A stretch of DNA of 64,000 nucleotides from Craspedostauros australis (taxonomy: Eukaryota; Bacillariophyta; Bacillariophyceae; Mastogloiales; Achnanthaceae), in the NCBI GenBank assembly GCA_026770025.1, contig JAMXDE010000009.1:1649001-1713000 (forward strand), written 5' to 3'. Position numbers and translations under genes: made by a program. Every line of letters begins with the position of its first letter. Within the stretch, counting starts at the first letter, position 1. Positions 21,114-32,300 of this stretch are shown here, piece by piece. Below the pieces are notes generated by a model that was not told the origin of the DNA, searched no databases, and saw only the letters and a program-made list of their open reading frames with translations.

Positions 21114-21482
21114 TTGTGGTTGTGGTGGTGGTGCTATGTGTGGTAGCAGAGGTGCTATGCATTGGTAAAGTAGGGGGTGCTTCAAACAGAGGGATGTCGA
21201 GGATGGCAACAGCTGCCATAGGGTGCTATGAACTTCTAAAGACAACATTCAACGTCGAAGCAGAACAGCATCTCTCTGGAGAGACAGAGCATGTCTTCAT
21301 ACATTAGAGCTTGCCTTTCAGACTGACCTACGACAAAAGATAGATGGATCGGGACTGTATGGTTACGGTTGGTGGGTTGTCTATTGGTCTATTGGTTTGG
21401 TTTTGTTATGCTGTGCTATGACGACATGTCGCCCATACTACAAGTGCTTCAGTGCATTCCCCCTCTCCCCCTGTCTCTTTCT
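21114..21482. other. 3' flanks of convergent genes
   Basis: A GT-rich tract (21110-21145) and AT-rich sequence separate the convergent TauE-like and cyclin H genes. No gene is seen. Confidence 0.5.
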
Positions 21483-23439
21483 CTAGTAGTATGATGCGTT
21501 GGTTGGTGTCACACGGACTGCCGAGTCCATCCCATCCATTCGACTGTCGTACGCAGCAGTCTGGTTCGCGTAACCACCATGATGTTGATGCTGATGCTGC
21601 GAATAGTGATGCTGGTGATAGTGGAAGTGGTGGTGGTGATGACGTTGGTCGCGATCATACTCGTAGTGGTGACTATCTGTGTGGACAACGCCCCATTGAG
21701 CCTCACTGCGTCGACGACGTTTGTTGGAAATGTCATGAGCACGGTAGTACTCGTGTTGTCCACTGCTGTCGTACAGATCATCGCTCACGTACCCACATCC
21801 GCTGTCATAGTCGCCATTGCAATCGCAGGTGTTGTTGCAGCTGTTGTAGTAGTTGGCCAACATCTGACAGTGCTTCTCGTGACGGATGCTCGATGCTGCG
21901 GCGAAGGAACTTCGCAACTTCTCAGCTTGCTCACGTGACATGGCGTTGCATCTGTCGCTGGATGGATAGTACTTCTCGATATTCATCGAAGGACTGGTGT
22001 GCAATGCATCAATGATGCTGGCGATCTCCATCTCGAACTTCATCAGCTGCTCGTCGGTCTTGCTATGGAAGCGCTGCTTCAGGTAGTTGTGCATCATGGG
22101 GCCGACGCTGCTCTTCATACTGATGCTGGAAGTGTTGCTGGCATCGGTGTGGCCACCCTCGAGGGCGATGGCAACAGCAGCGACCGCGATCTTTCCTGGT
22201 GCGTGCAGAAAGTGGACATCGGAGTAGGCAAGAGCATTCTGCGCGATGGCGAGTGCGCGTTGGCTGATGCTGGAGGTTGATGTAGCAGCAGCAGTAGACG
22301 AAGTAGATTTCGATGTCGATGGTGTGGCTGAGAATGACGCCGTTGATACAGATGCCGACAGCAGTGGTGGTGTCATGTTTTGGTTCTGCGAGATGCATTG
22401 TCCATCAACGTAGTGGCACACTGATCGAGGCGAGTGAGCTCTTGCATTGGCTCCAACTCTGGTGGCCTCATCCATTTGCGCAGTGTTCATTGTGTTCATG
22501 GCGTTGGTCGTGGCAGCGAATGACTTCAGCTCCTGAGACAACACCCGGATGGCCCCGTACGGGTGATGACATCGCAGCTGGTAGTTCAAGCCAGATAGAA
22601 GGTTGCGTTCTGCTTCTTCGATTTCCCCAACGGAAACAGAACGCAGCTCATGTCGGACAAGCGGCAATCGCCGTGCCTTATGCTCGATGACAGCTGTGGC
22701 ATGGGACAGGATGTCGATCTGTACGATAGAATCATACAGAGAATCGTGAATAGAGTGGAACAATGGAGAATGGAGGCATCAGGAGATGGCAGAAGAGGTG
22801 GAGAGTGTGAGATGACATTCGATGACATACTCGTGGATGACCTTAGATAACAAGGTTGCATTCAAAATGGGTGTTGTTTGAACTCACATTCATCCGAGCG
22901 TCGCAGTCGACCTTGACGGCGAGCAATGCGCTGGCAGCAGCAACGTTGCGAGGGTGGAAGTCAATGACCGAGTTGGAAAGGAAGAAGCGTCGGAAGATCA
23001 TGATGGCTGTGGAGACGGTGGATGTGCTGCGTCGCAGTTCAGGAAGGATGGCCTTGGGTCCAACGAGCTGCTGGATCTGATGCGCATGGAACTGAACCAA
23101 GGATTCCTGATCGTTGGCTGAGAAACTGGAACTGGAATCCACATTGGCAGAGATTGATGGAGATGGAGATGATGGCAGTGATGATGACTTGGCGGAGAAG
23201 CCAGAAGCGAAGTGTTGTGCCTTTGGCTTGGTGGCCTGGCTCATTTGTGGCTGATGACGGCGTCTCTTGTTAGTCGCATTGCAAGATGCTGGAGACTGCG
23301 GCTGCGACTGTGGCTCTGGCTGTGCTTCTTGCTGATGCTGATGCTGAGAAACGGCCATCTGACGACATTCATCCAAAGATGATTGAGATTGAAAGATCCA
23401 GAACTTGGCCTGCGTCGACCGATCGAAGTTGACCACCAT
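21483..23439 (-). CDS. CCNH: Cyclin H-like (TFIIH/CAK), one intron
   Basis: Exon 1 is 23439-22888 and exon 2 is 22718-21483. The 169-bp intron starts GTGAGT and ends TACAG, and the join is in phase 0 (595 residues). The N terminus has STQAKFWIF, as in cyclin C/H proteins. The cyclin box follows: TAIMIFRRFFLSNSVIDFHP and ASALLAVKVD, then in exon 2 EEAERNLLSGLNYQLRCHHPY, and the second fold AYSDVHFLHAPGKIAVAAVA. These match cyclin H position by position. Cyclin H activates CDK7 in the CAK module of TFIIH, acting in transcription initiation and cell-cycle control. The protein is much longer than animal cyclin H (about 320 residues). It has Gln/Ser-rich insertions before the box and inside the second fold, and a His/Tyr/Gln-rich tail of about 130 residues. 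Confidence 0.8.
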
Positions 23440-25949
23440 CTTTCCTTCTGTTTATATCTATTCGAATGCTTGCTGTGTATTGGTATGCACCAGTGTGTGT
23501 GGATGCGGATGTGAATGCAAGTGTGGATGTATCTCCTTGCTCGTCGATGCACAATTGGTTGAGTTGCGATTTTGTGTTCTGAGATTTGTGGTGGTTGACA
23601 TTCACGTGAACGTTGTGGTTGGCGATGATGATGGTGTGGTTGCTTCTCCTTATTTTTGCTCTTCCGTTCTTTGGTCCGTGTGATTTCTCCTTTCTTGTTG
23701 TTGCCGGTTTGTGTCGTGTGTATTTGTTCGTTGGTCGGTTGTTTGTTTTGTTGGCGGTTCATGTTGGTGTGACTTGGAATTGGTTTGGCGTGTCTCAACC
23801 CCAATTTCAATCCCTTTCGTCCGTGTGTTGCCGCTCTCAATTCCGCCGACTCCCTCCCTCGCTTGGGGATGGAGCGAGTTCAAATCAGTGACGATTGGGG
23901 TTTTTGGTCCGATGGGATTCGCACTCGTGCAAGTGTGACATGATCGTGAGGTTGTGGACATTCTTCGTTCTTGTGACCAGACCACACAAATCAAACATCG
24001 AAACGTCCAAACGGTCGAACGTCCGATGATGGGAAGTTGTTCCATGTGTGTCGAAGTTGTTGCGGTGGTTATTGTGGTTGGAGCGACAGTGAAGCCAAGC
24101 GCCAAACACGACCAAGTGTATTATTTTGTGTATGGACTTGATTAAAACCGAATGATGTTGGTACACGACGGTTAAGTTGACGGTATTTTGACGTGGGAAA
24201 GTCATCGAATCACGGATAACCGTCCAGAACGGACACATTAACTCTTGTGCCTGAAATCGTTGAGCCCACAATTCGCACGAGTCGCACTCAAGTGAACAAT
24301 CACAACTTCGTGAGTCGTCACAACCAAGAACATCGACAAGAAACATCATCGACATCAACAGCCAGTTCGAGTCGTTTCTCCTTCATTAAATCTGACTCAC
24401 GTCAATGGCGAACATGTCATAACCGTTGCGTCCAACGTGGGAATTGCCTGTGTCTTGTGTGCAATGATGTGGTTCAAACGTAACGGATATATTTGTGGCG
24501 TGCATCGGATGATGACGCAAGAGAGGGAGCGACATCCCGGGATCCACACTCAGAGAAAAGGGAGGCAAACCGAAGAGTATCCATGTGTTGCCTGACGATG
24601 AATGATGATGTGATCCAACTCAGCCCGTGCCTGGGGTGTGGTGCGCAATGACGAAGCCGGTCAAGGCACGAACAGCACGAGCAACGTTCAATTCATGCCT
24701 GGAGATTGCACGATCACATGTCGCCGACCACGACCACGACAGATCCTGTGTTTCAGTGAATGAAGGGCGACATCCACAATGCCATGATCTGATCAAGTCG
24801 TGTTGTGAGTGAATGGTGATGTTGGAGCGTTGTGTCCCCCTTTACTGTACCACCTATCGCCCAACAGATGGGCAATAAACATCTCGAAATCAGTTGCCCG
24901 AACTTTCGATCCAACGCCTACGGGTGGGAACCACTTTTCTTTACATATTCTGAATCCTCTGGAGCCCTTCTTTCCAAACATGATATTACATTCATATGTC
25001 TTTTACTGTCGTCAGGTCGCTATCGTCGCCCAAAGTACTCGTGAATAATTGGTTTTTCGCGGTCCCGATACGGGGACGGTCGATGCGACCTGTTGTCATT
25101 TTTTTGCGGAAATTGTGTTCTACGAGAAACCACGTGAAAACTGATGCACCTGTTCGAACACCAAAACGACAAGGTTCATCAATGGAAGAGACCGAGTCTA
25201 ATGAGGCAGTCAGGATCTGCGTTTCTTGAATATTCGGAATCTGCAAAGATAACTTTAACAGTTGTGGCGGAGAGAGGTGAACTCGCCAGCAACGTGAATT
25301 GCGTGAAACGACACGATAACACCAGTTGTGCGAGGTACAAACTTAGTTTTTGCGAAGGCATTGGCAGGGGAACGCGTCCAAGAAACAACTAGTGTCGATT
25401 TGTCGCCCAAAATATTGGCGCTAAGCTCCGGTCGTAAAGGGATAGTAATGTACTTAGTTCCCGCTTGACGTTCATGTCCATCCATGTACACGATGCCCAT
25501 GGACACGATGTTCATGTTCATGTCGCGAGAAAATGTTGCGAGAATCTATCATCTTCATCTAGCTTAAAAATAAATAGACTTGTATCAAATAACTGTCCGT
25601 CGTGTTGTCCGTTAACGTGGCACCCAAAACGTGTTCTCTGACGGAAAAAGTCGTACTTGATGATGTGGCGCGATGTCCTCACTGGATCGGCACCAACTGC
25701 TCGCTCGTGCAAGTGTTGTCTTTCTTCCTTCCCACAAACAACGCACATCACGCCACATGGCACGTTGTGACGCCACACAAACAGCCCACGTTGCCGCACG
25801 TCACCTCATCGACAAAAAAGGCCACAAAGTTGCATCGCCAAAGCTTCTCGCATTCACACAAAACGCCGATCCGTGCTTTGAATTTCAATTCCGTTCGGTG
25901 CACGCTGTTTGCATCCACGACATTGAGAAAGCTGAGAGCGGTAGAGAGG
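23440..25949. other. Long intergenic region between divergent genes
   Basis: This holds the 5' flank of cyclin H (T/G-rich on the plus strand) and the leader of the DUF3754 gene. The frame of that gene is open back to an ATG at 25602, so its start could lie there. Several short open frames on both strands (for example 25799-25518 and 25521-25255, minus) show no family resemblance. No RNA gene is seen. Confidence 0.45.
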
Positions 25950-28900
25950 ATGAGTGTTGAAGTGGATGGAGAGGTGGTGTTGATGATGGGTCAAGGCAAC
26001 ATGCAGACAAGGATGATGGAAGAGAGAGACGATCCATCGTTGCCGATGTGCGAGCATCAAGAAGAAGACGAAGACCAAGAATCGCGACGACAACAGAATC
26101 AACGAGAAAGGAGAAGAGGAAAGCCGCGACACCGGCCATCTCCGCCAAAAAATTGGCAACAGCTGTTGCTGGTTGGATTGGTAGTAGGACTTCAACTTGT
26201 TTTGGATCATCCCGATCGCTGTCTTCTTGGTGTCGCAGCCTTCCAGAAAACCTCCGTCACACTATTCAGAACAACAAGTGCCCTCCACATCAACAACAGC
26301 ATCAACATCAACAACAGGAGGAACAACATCAGCAGGAACAACAACCCACAACATTCACAACAGCACGGTCTTTTCCATTCTCACAAGCAACAGCCGCATC
26401 GACGATGTTCCAGTCTTGTGGTGCTCGCGAGCAGCAATTGGAGAGGTCGGCAATCGACAGTCTCGTTGAAGGGCTTGTTCCGAGCCGACGCTGATGACAG
26501 CATCAAGCGTTGTGACGTCGATGGCCAAAGCAGTGGCCAAAGCAAAAGCAATGGAAGTGGCAGTGGTACCAACGTTGCCAACCAAGAGAACAATGTCACT
26601 GGCAATGACACTGGCAATGACATTGAGAATGACAATGACAATGACAATGACATCCGCAACAAGGATGAACAAGGAAACGAGAAGCAAGTGGATGCATCAC
26701 CCGCATTCCGCATCGTTGCACGAGCAGATTCCATGTTGCCCACGTCTCGGGCTGTCCTGCCCAACAGACTCACAGAGGTCGGCCCCAATGCGTCCCCGCC
26801 ATCCCCCATCTTGGACCGGTTAGATCTCTTCTATCAAGCCAAGGCGCACCAGCAAACGCACGATCTACCCTACATACGGGAGTACCCCATCACCGATCCA
26901 TCGCCGTCGTCCACATCCGGCGATGCCACAGACGTGCCGGAAGACGATGACACTGTCACGGCAGCCACCAAAAAGGGACAACAGCGTCGGCTGATATCGA
27001 CTACGCGCACGTCTTTGGAAGACGCCGGGTACCAGCTGCTGTCGCGGCGCGATCTGGATTTGTGCGAATCGCTCAATGCTGGCTATCTTCTGCGTCTCTC
27101 CATCGTACCGCAGCTCAACGAGTTGGATCCGGATCTGTTCCATGATTTCTATCCTGAAAAGAAATTATCCAACAACAGGAACGACGCTGATGACGATGAC
27201 GATGACATCCTCTTTGATGGCCGCGTCCTCGTCTACTGGAGAGGATACTCGCAGGAGATCACGCAGGATCGACTTCTCCTGCTGCCCAAGGTCGACTACC
27301 TGCAGGCCAGTCTCGTGCAACGATCGGCGGCGTGGCTCAAGTCCAAGGTGGACTTCGTCGAGGATTCCATCTACACAACCATCATGACGCAGGTGTCCAG
27401 AGCGCGACGCCAGTTCTACCGATCCTGGTACAACGTCCTCAATTCCATCGACATCCTGAAGCGGTTGGAAGGATACCGCGCGACCCTGCAACGCACGCTG
27501 GCAAAGGCCAACGGCGACATGCCCGAGAATGACAACGGCGATGCCCAATCGTCATCATCCGGGCGGTTCCTCAAACTGGGACGCTACGGTGGTTCCAAGG
27601 TCCAGTTCGTTGGTTCGCCCAATCCCAGCGATGCGTTGGATCCCTTCACATTGCAGCAGCAGGAGGAGGACAATGCGACGGCCGCGTTCTGCGAATATGA
27701 TCAGCGCATGATGACCACCACCATTCGCACCGACGCAGGAGCATCGGCTGATGGAGCCAGCGTTCGATTCTTGGAACGCGTCAGCATCAGCAATCTCGTC
27801 GATCTCTTCACGAAGGAAGGGCGCAAAAGGTTCGTCCGCAAGTTCTTCACCAAATCCAAGCTCGTCGAACCAACCTTCCAAGAAGTCGTCGTCATTTGGC
27901 GTTCCAAATCCAAACCACCACGCCCCGTCCGGCCGCCACCCAAGATGCTGCTCGAATTCGCGGACATGTTCGATCTCGACGATTCCAAGTTCATCCGGAA
28001 GCAATGCCGCAAGCAGGCGGAATACCTGGAGCAAAAGTCCTACAAACCCACCATCGGCCCCATGCAAATGCGCACCTTCGAAGACGTGCCCATGGCCAAT
28101 CTACCCGCCGTCTTTCCCAAGACGAAGTTGGTCTTCCGCCCCGCCGATGCCTTCCTCTTCGACATGGTCTCCCTCTTCACGTTCGCGTTGGTGACGTCCT
28201 CGATACGGCTGGACAACCCGAGGCTGGACCTTCTGGCGTTGGTATCCGTCACGCTGTGGATCGTGCGCACCATCCTCCGGTATTCCAACAAACTGGCACG
28301 CTACGATCTGCTCGTGAAAACATTCCTCACGTCCAAGATATCGTACCGCAATGCGGGCGCGTTGAAGCACATCCTGTCGGAGGCCGCAACGCAACGCGCG
28401 GTAAGTGCTGGACTGACGCACACCTGGATCCATGACGCCATTTGGAAGCCATGGAGAAAGTCCATCGGACGCAATGTGCGAAGCCGCGAACCGATTCCAT
28501 ATGACGAAGTCGTGCGTTCGTGTCCGTCCGGTGTCAACGATTTGTTGCGCACGGACGAACAGCAAGCCCGCATCGATCCGGAAAAGGCGTTGCAAGAATT
28601 GCAAGACCTGAAGTTGATCGCGGTCGATCCTGAAAGCAAGACCATCACAAATGTGGCATCCACGCAGGATCGCGATGCGATATTGCAATACGAGTGGAAT
28701 CAGCTGCTGTCCATGCCACCTCCGTCATCGTTGGTGGATGACGACGAGGTGGCGGATGATACGGAGAATGATGCAGCAACTGAAGACGACAAGAATGACG
28801 ATGACAACGACGACGATGAGGGTGATGACGATGAATCGCCTGGGGACAAGTTGAATTTGAAGAAGCGATTGCAAGCACTGGACAAACTCGCAACGACGAG

Positions 28901-29114
28901 CAGGGAACTGTTTGACAACACCATCAACAACCAGCAGAAGCAATACCTGCTGTCTTCGGCTCTGACTTCCACATCGTCGGAGGGATTGTTGTCCATGTCG
29001 CCTTCGTTCCACAGACAAGCAAAGAGTAGCAACAGCAACAACAAGGTCGGTGTCCGAGCGACCACACTCATGGCATCCATGGATGATCGAGCAAGGAAGA
29101 ATTGGTATTTCTAG
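25950..29114 (+). CDS. DUF3754 / TMEM143-like membrane protein
   Basis: From the ATG at 25950 the protein has 1054 residues; the frame also stays open from an ATG at 25602 (1170 residues). The N-terminal third is low complexity: Gln/Asn/His-rich, then a long Asp/Asn tract (about 26580-26660). An early hydrophobic stretch, LLLVGLVVGLQLVL, ends in GVAAFQ and could be a signal or plastid-targeting signal. The conserved part begins near 26990 (SLEDAGYQLLSRRDLDL). It contains RGYSQE, a YKPTIGPMQMRTFEDVPMAN core followed by a Leu-rich pair of membrane segments (about 28150-28270), then NKLARYDLLVKTFLTSKISY and a C-terminal acidic region. This order fits the DUF3754 family, whose animal members are TMEM143 (mitochondrial, function unknown). 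The molecular role is unknown. Confidence 0.72.
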   Translation: MSVEVDGEVVLMMGQGNMQTRMMEERDDPSLPMCEHQEEDEDQESRRQQNQRERRRGKPRHRPSPPKNWQQLLLVGLVVGLQLVLDHPDRCLLGVAAFQKTSVTLFRTTSALHINNSININNRRNNISRNNNPQHSQQHGLFHSHKQQPHRRCSSLVVLASSNWRGRQSTVSLKGLFRADADDSIKRCDVDGQSSGQSKSNGSGSGTNVANQENNVTGNDTGNDIENDNDNDNDIRNKDEQGNEKQVDASPAFRIVARADSMLPTSRAVLPNRLTEVGPNASPPSPILDRLDLFYQAKAHQQTHDLPYIREYPITDPSPSSTSGDATDVPEDDDTVTAATKKGQQRRLISTTRTSLEDAGYQLLSRRDLDLCESLNAGYLLRLSIVPQLNELDPDLFHDFYPEKKLSNNRNDADDDDDDILFDGRVLVYWRGYSQEITQDRLLLLPKVDYLQASLVQRSAAWLKSKVDFVEDSIYTTIMTQVSRARRQFYRSWYNVLNSIDILKRLEGYRATLQRTLAKANGDMPENDNGDAQSSSSGRFLKLGRYGGSKVQFVGSPNPSDALDPFTLQQQEEDNATAAFCEYDQRMMTTTIRTDAGASADGASVRFLERVSISNLVDLFTKEGRKRFVRKFFTKSKLVEPTFQEVVVIWRSKSKPPRPVRPPPKMLLEFADMFDLDDSKFIRKQCRKQAEYLEQKSYKPTIGPMQMRTFEDVPMANLPAVFPKTKLVFRPADAFLFDMVSLFTFALVTSSIRLDNPRLDLLALVSVTLWIVRTILRYSNKLARYDLLVKTFLTSKISYRNAGALKHILSEAATQRAVSAGLTHTWIHDAIWKPWRKSIGRNVRSREPIPYDEVVRSCPSGVNDLLRTDEQQARIDPEKALQELQDLKLIAVDPESKTITNVASTQDRDAILQYEWNQLLSMPPPSSLVDDDEVADDTENDAATEDDKNDDDNDDDEGDDDESPGDKLNLKKRLQALDKLATTSRELFDNTINNQQKQYLLSSALTSTSSEGLLSMSPSFHRQAKSSNSNNKVGVRATTLMASMDDRARKNWYF

Positions 29115-29375
29115 AGCGAGAGAGAGACACATACACACACACCCGCACACAGACACATACTCGCACTCGTACGAATACCATACCTGATACCCAATGCCCC
29201 GTGCATACTTACATGATGACGACAATACGATTAAATTATATAATACACAATACACTATCATTCGAAGCAAACACAACAGTGAACGGAAAGATCGATTGAA
29301 TTGAATTGAATTGAATTGAATTGAATTGGATTGAATTGATTCATCTATTGCCATTCTGCGAGTATGAATCTCCCA
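29115..29375. repeat. Intergenic with (TTGAA)n array
   Basis: Between convergent genes there is an ACAC/GAGA-rich segment (29118-29160) and, at 29296-29339, about nine tandem TTGAA pentanucleotides with one variant unit. No gene is seen. Confidence 0.8.
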
Positions 29376-32300
29376 TTATGCGTAATAATGAGGCGAGCTC
29401 ACGACGTCCTCCAATGCCTCGAGCTGCTCTTGCGTGAAGACCCTGCGGTGCAACTCCCAATTGTCCGACATGTGAGTTCGTTTGTACTCCGCGCAGCACT
29501 TCTTCACGGTCTCTCTCACGCTCAACGGCGCGTTGCGTTCGAAGGAGTGCTTGGAGATGGCGGCAAGGGCGGCTGGCACGTACTTCGGCGTGTCGTATGG
29601 TTGCGCCAACACGGCAGCGCACAAAAAGTACACCGACGTCTGCTGCGTCTTGGCTCGCTTCTTTTCACGTTCAGCAGCTGCGGCCGCGGCGGCGGCAGCA
29701 GCTTCATCACTGGCGTCGGTCCCATTCGTCGGCTGGGCAGCGGCAGCTGCTGCGGCGACTTGCTGGGCTTTCTTGCCTCGAGCTTTCTTCATTCTGGATT
29801 TGTTTGCCTGTGTGGCGTACTTCTTCACCAACCTTGTCACGTTCGAAAGTGGAAGCGCAGCGAGGATGCCCGTGATGGCGGCCATGGCGGCCGATGCAAC
29901 CTCCCTGCGTTCATCGGCAAGCATCGATGCGACCAGCGTCGTCACCTGCTCCGCCTGCTCGCTGGAGAAGAGGAATTTGTGACCGCCCTGGAAGCATCTC
30001 AGAAAGTGCGCGGCTGCATGTCGCACCTGCCACGACTTGTGCTGGATGATCTGAGCCACCGTGTCCAACACCCGCGAAATATCGCCAGGGCTTCCGTACG
30101 AAATAACGGGAGCGACGCCAATCTCCGCGATGGTGTAGCGGTATCCCTTGACGATGTCAGACTCCATGGATCGCTTCGCGATGTCCGCATTGCCATCGGC
30201 AGCGTCATTGGAATTCTCCGTCGACGTCTCCAAGGCATCGAAGGCCAAAGGAAGCAGGGAGATCAAGTAGTCGGAGTACTCGTGCTTGGCTTCACCAAGG
30301 TGGATGCAGTACGAGAAGAACCGCCGGACTGTGTTGAGGGAGTTGAAGCGGATCTTGTACGACTTCTCCTCGCTGCTGCGCAACGCCAGCAACTTGTCCA
30401 CGATGAAGATGCCAGGATCGCTGCTGGATGGCGAGGCGACCGCTGGTTGCAACGTCATGTTCGCAGCTCCTTGGGCCATCTCGTCCAGGTTGCCGCTGTT
30501 GGTGCGGCTTGGAGATCGGGATGCATTCTCGCGCGCCATCTTGCGGTGGCAGTGGCAAATTCGGAAGAGGCAGCCGGAGATGTGATCGCGACAGTTCTCG
30601 TACGGATGCCCAAGGGCCGCGGTCAATTTCGGGAGCAGCTTGTCTCGCACCAGCATCCAGGAACGCTTCAGAATGTCTTTGGTGTCCATTTCGACCTGGA
30701 TATCTTCTGGCTTCGACAGCGCCAGCCAGTACCACGGCGTCTTCATCATCACAGTGTCGGCCTCCATCTCGTCCAATTCCACAAGCAGAGCGCCGCACAG
30801 GTACAGCCATTTGGATTGCGCTGTGAAACCTTCCGTGCCCTGCTCGGATGCCCCGCTCTTGGTTGCTGTCGCCTCGTCCATTGGCACCACCGCACCAGTT
30901 TCATCGACATCGTTTTGGCTGGGCTGCCACAGTGTCTCGTCCACCTTGGTGAAAAGCCAGGCCGTCATGGGGTAGAAGCGATCCGGGGATGAGAATTGGA
31001 GGGAGAATCTGATGGCATCGAAGAATGCGCCAGACAGCGACGTTGGCATCTTCTGGTACACATCGTCGAGGAATGGAAGCAGATCGGTGGACCAAAACTC
31101 GTCGAGGTCGGTGTCCGTCTTGATTTGAAGCATGCCCTTGCAAACACCAGCGAAGATCTCTGCCACCGTGCACTGCTGGTTGCGTTGATCTTCGCTTGGC
31201 GGTGCCGATGCCAGCTGTCGAGAATGCTTCAACAAATGGCGTGACGCAGTCAAGGCATCCGCCGGTGATAGCAGCTTGAGGATTTGCTCCACCAGCTGCG
31301 CGTGCGATGCCTTGAAAGTCCCGGAGCTTTGGCTGGTCCTTTGAAATGGAAAGAGCGTCTTGGGTGCGATGTTGCGTGCAGAATCGCGGATGAAATCAGC
31401 GATGCCCGCCGACCACTGCGCATCGTGCCCGCCACCGATGCTGGTGTCTTCTCGATGATCGTACACGAGGGCGTTGCTGAGGCTCTTGCAGAATGATTCC
31501 GTCAACATCTGATCTCGAAGGATCTGAATGTCGAAGGATATCATCACGAGCCTTCCGAACAGTCCCAATGCCACGCGTTGGAGTGGCTGGCCGTACTCGT
31601 TCTCCAAGATTCGGAAGCACGTCGACCACAGCCGTTGCTTGAATTCATTCTCGTTCGAACGGATGTCGTCACCGTCCACCAGCACGGTCAAGAAGTACGA
31701 TGCCATCAGTTGCTTCCTCCAATGGACTTCCTTCACGTTCGTTTCATCGTCATCACTCTTCTTGTCGGATGACAATGTGCCCAGCAGATACTCCAGGGAA
31801 TCGGCATGGTTCCGATGCTCTGACTTGGTTGTCCTGGGGAGGCTGTAGAACTTCATCCGGAATGGGCTGAAGATGTTGTGGAAGTAATGCACCATCTTCT
31901 GCATCTCCTCCGGCGGCATGAGAGCCACCAGGCTGTCCGTGCCGCAAATCGTCTTCACGAAGTTGCACCTGATCTCCTCGTTGCAGAGCATCTGCTTGCC
32001 GGGTCGCGCCGTGGCAAGGATCGCGCACACGCCCTTCAATGCCTCGGACAGCCGCTTGCGCTTGCCCTTGCTATCAACCTGATCAACGAGCTTGGCGCAG
32101 GATGGGACGCCGAATTTGCCATGCCAGTCACCGTCGTCCAATCGGATGGCACTCATGAGCCTTGGCACGCGCGATCTGACGAGCCAGCCAAATCTTGTGA
32201 TGGCGTACTCCACCACGCCGATGCTGGATGCTCTGACCTGCGTGTTGGGATGACAGCACAGCGAGAACAGTCCATCGATCAGACCTTCGTAGAGATCCAT

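Noticed and set aside
20294-21307. 337-codon plus-strand frame overlapping the TauE-like gene
   Set aside because: Shifted frame of a recognisable membrane protein; Arg/His-rich translation typical of an out-of-frame reading.
25255-25799. Two minus-strand frames upstream of the DUF3754 gene as a retroelement remnant
   Set aside because: No RT, integrase or gag motif could be seen; probably chance frames.
29364-30992. Long plus-strand open frame (542 codons) and several others opposite the PA200 gene
   Set aside because: They lie entirely antisense to the conserved PA200 coding sequence, and their composition mirrors it; no family resemblance.
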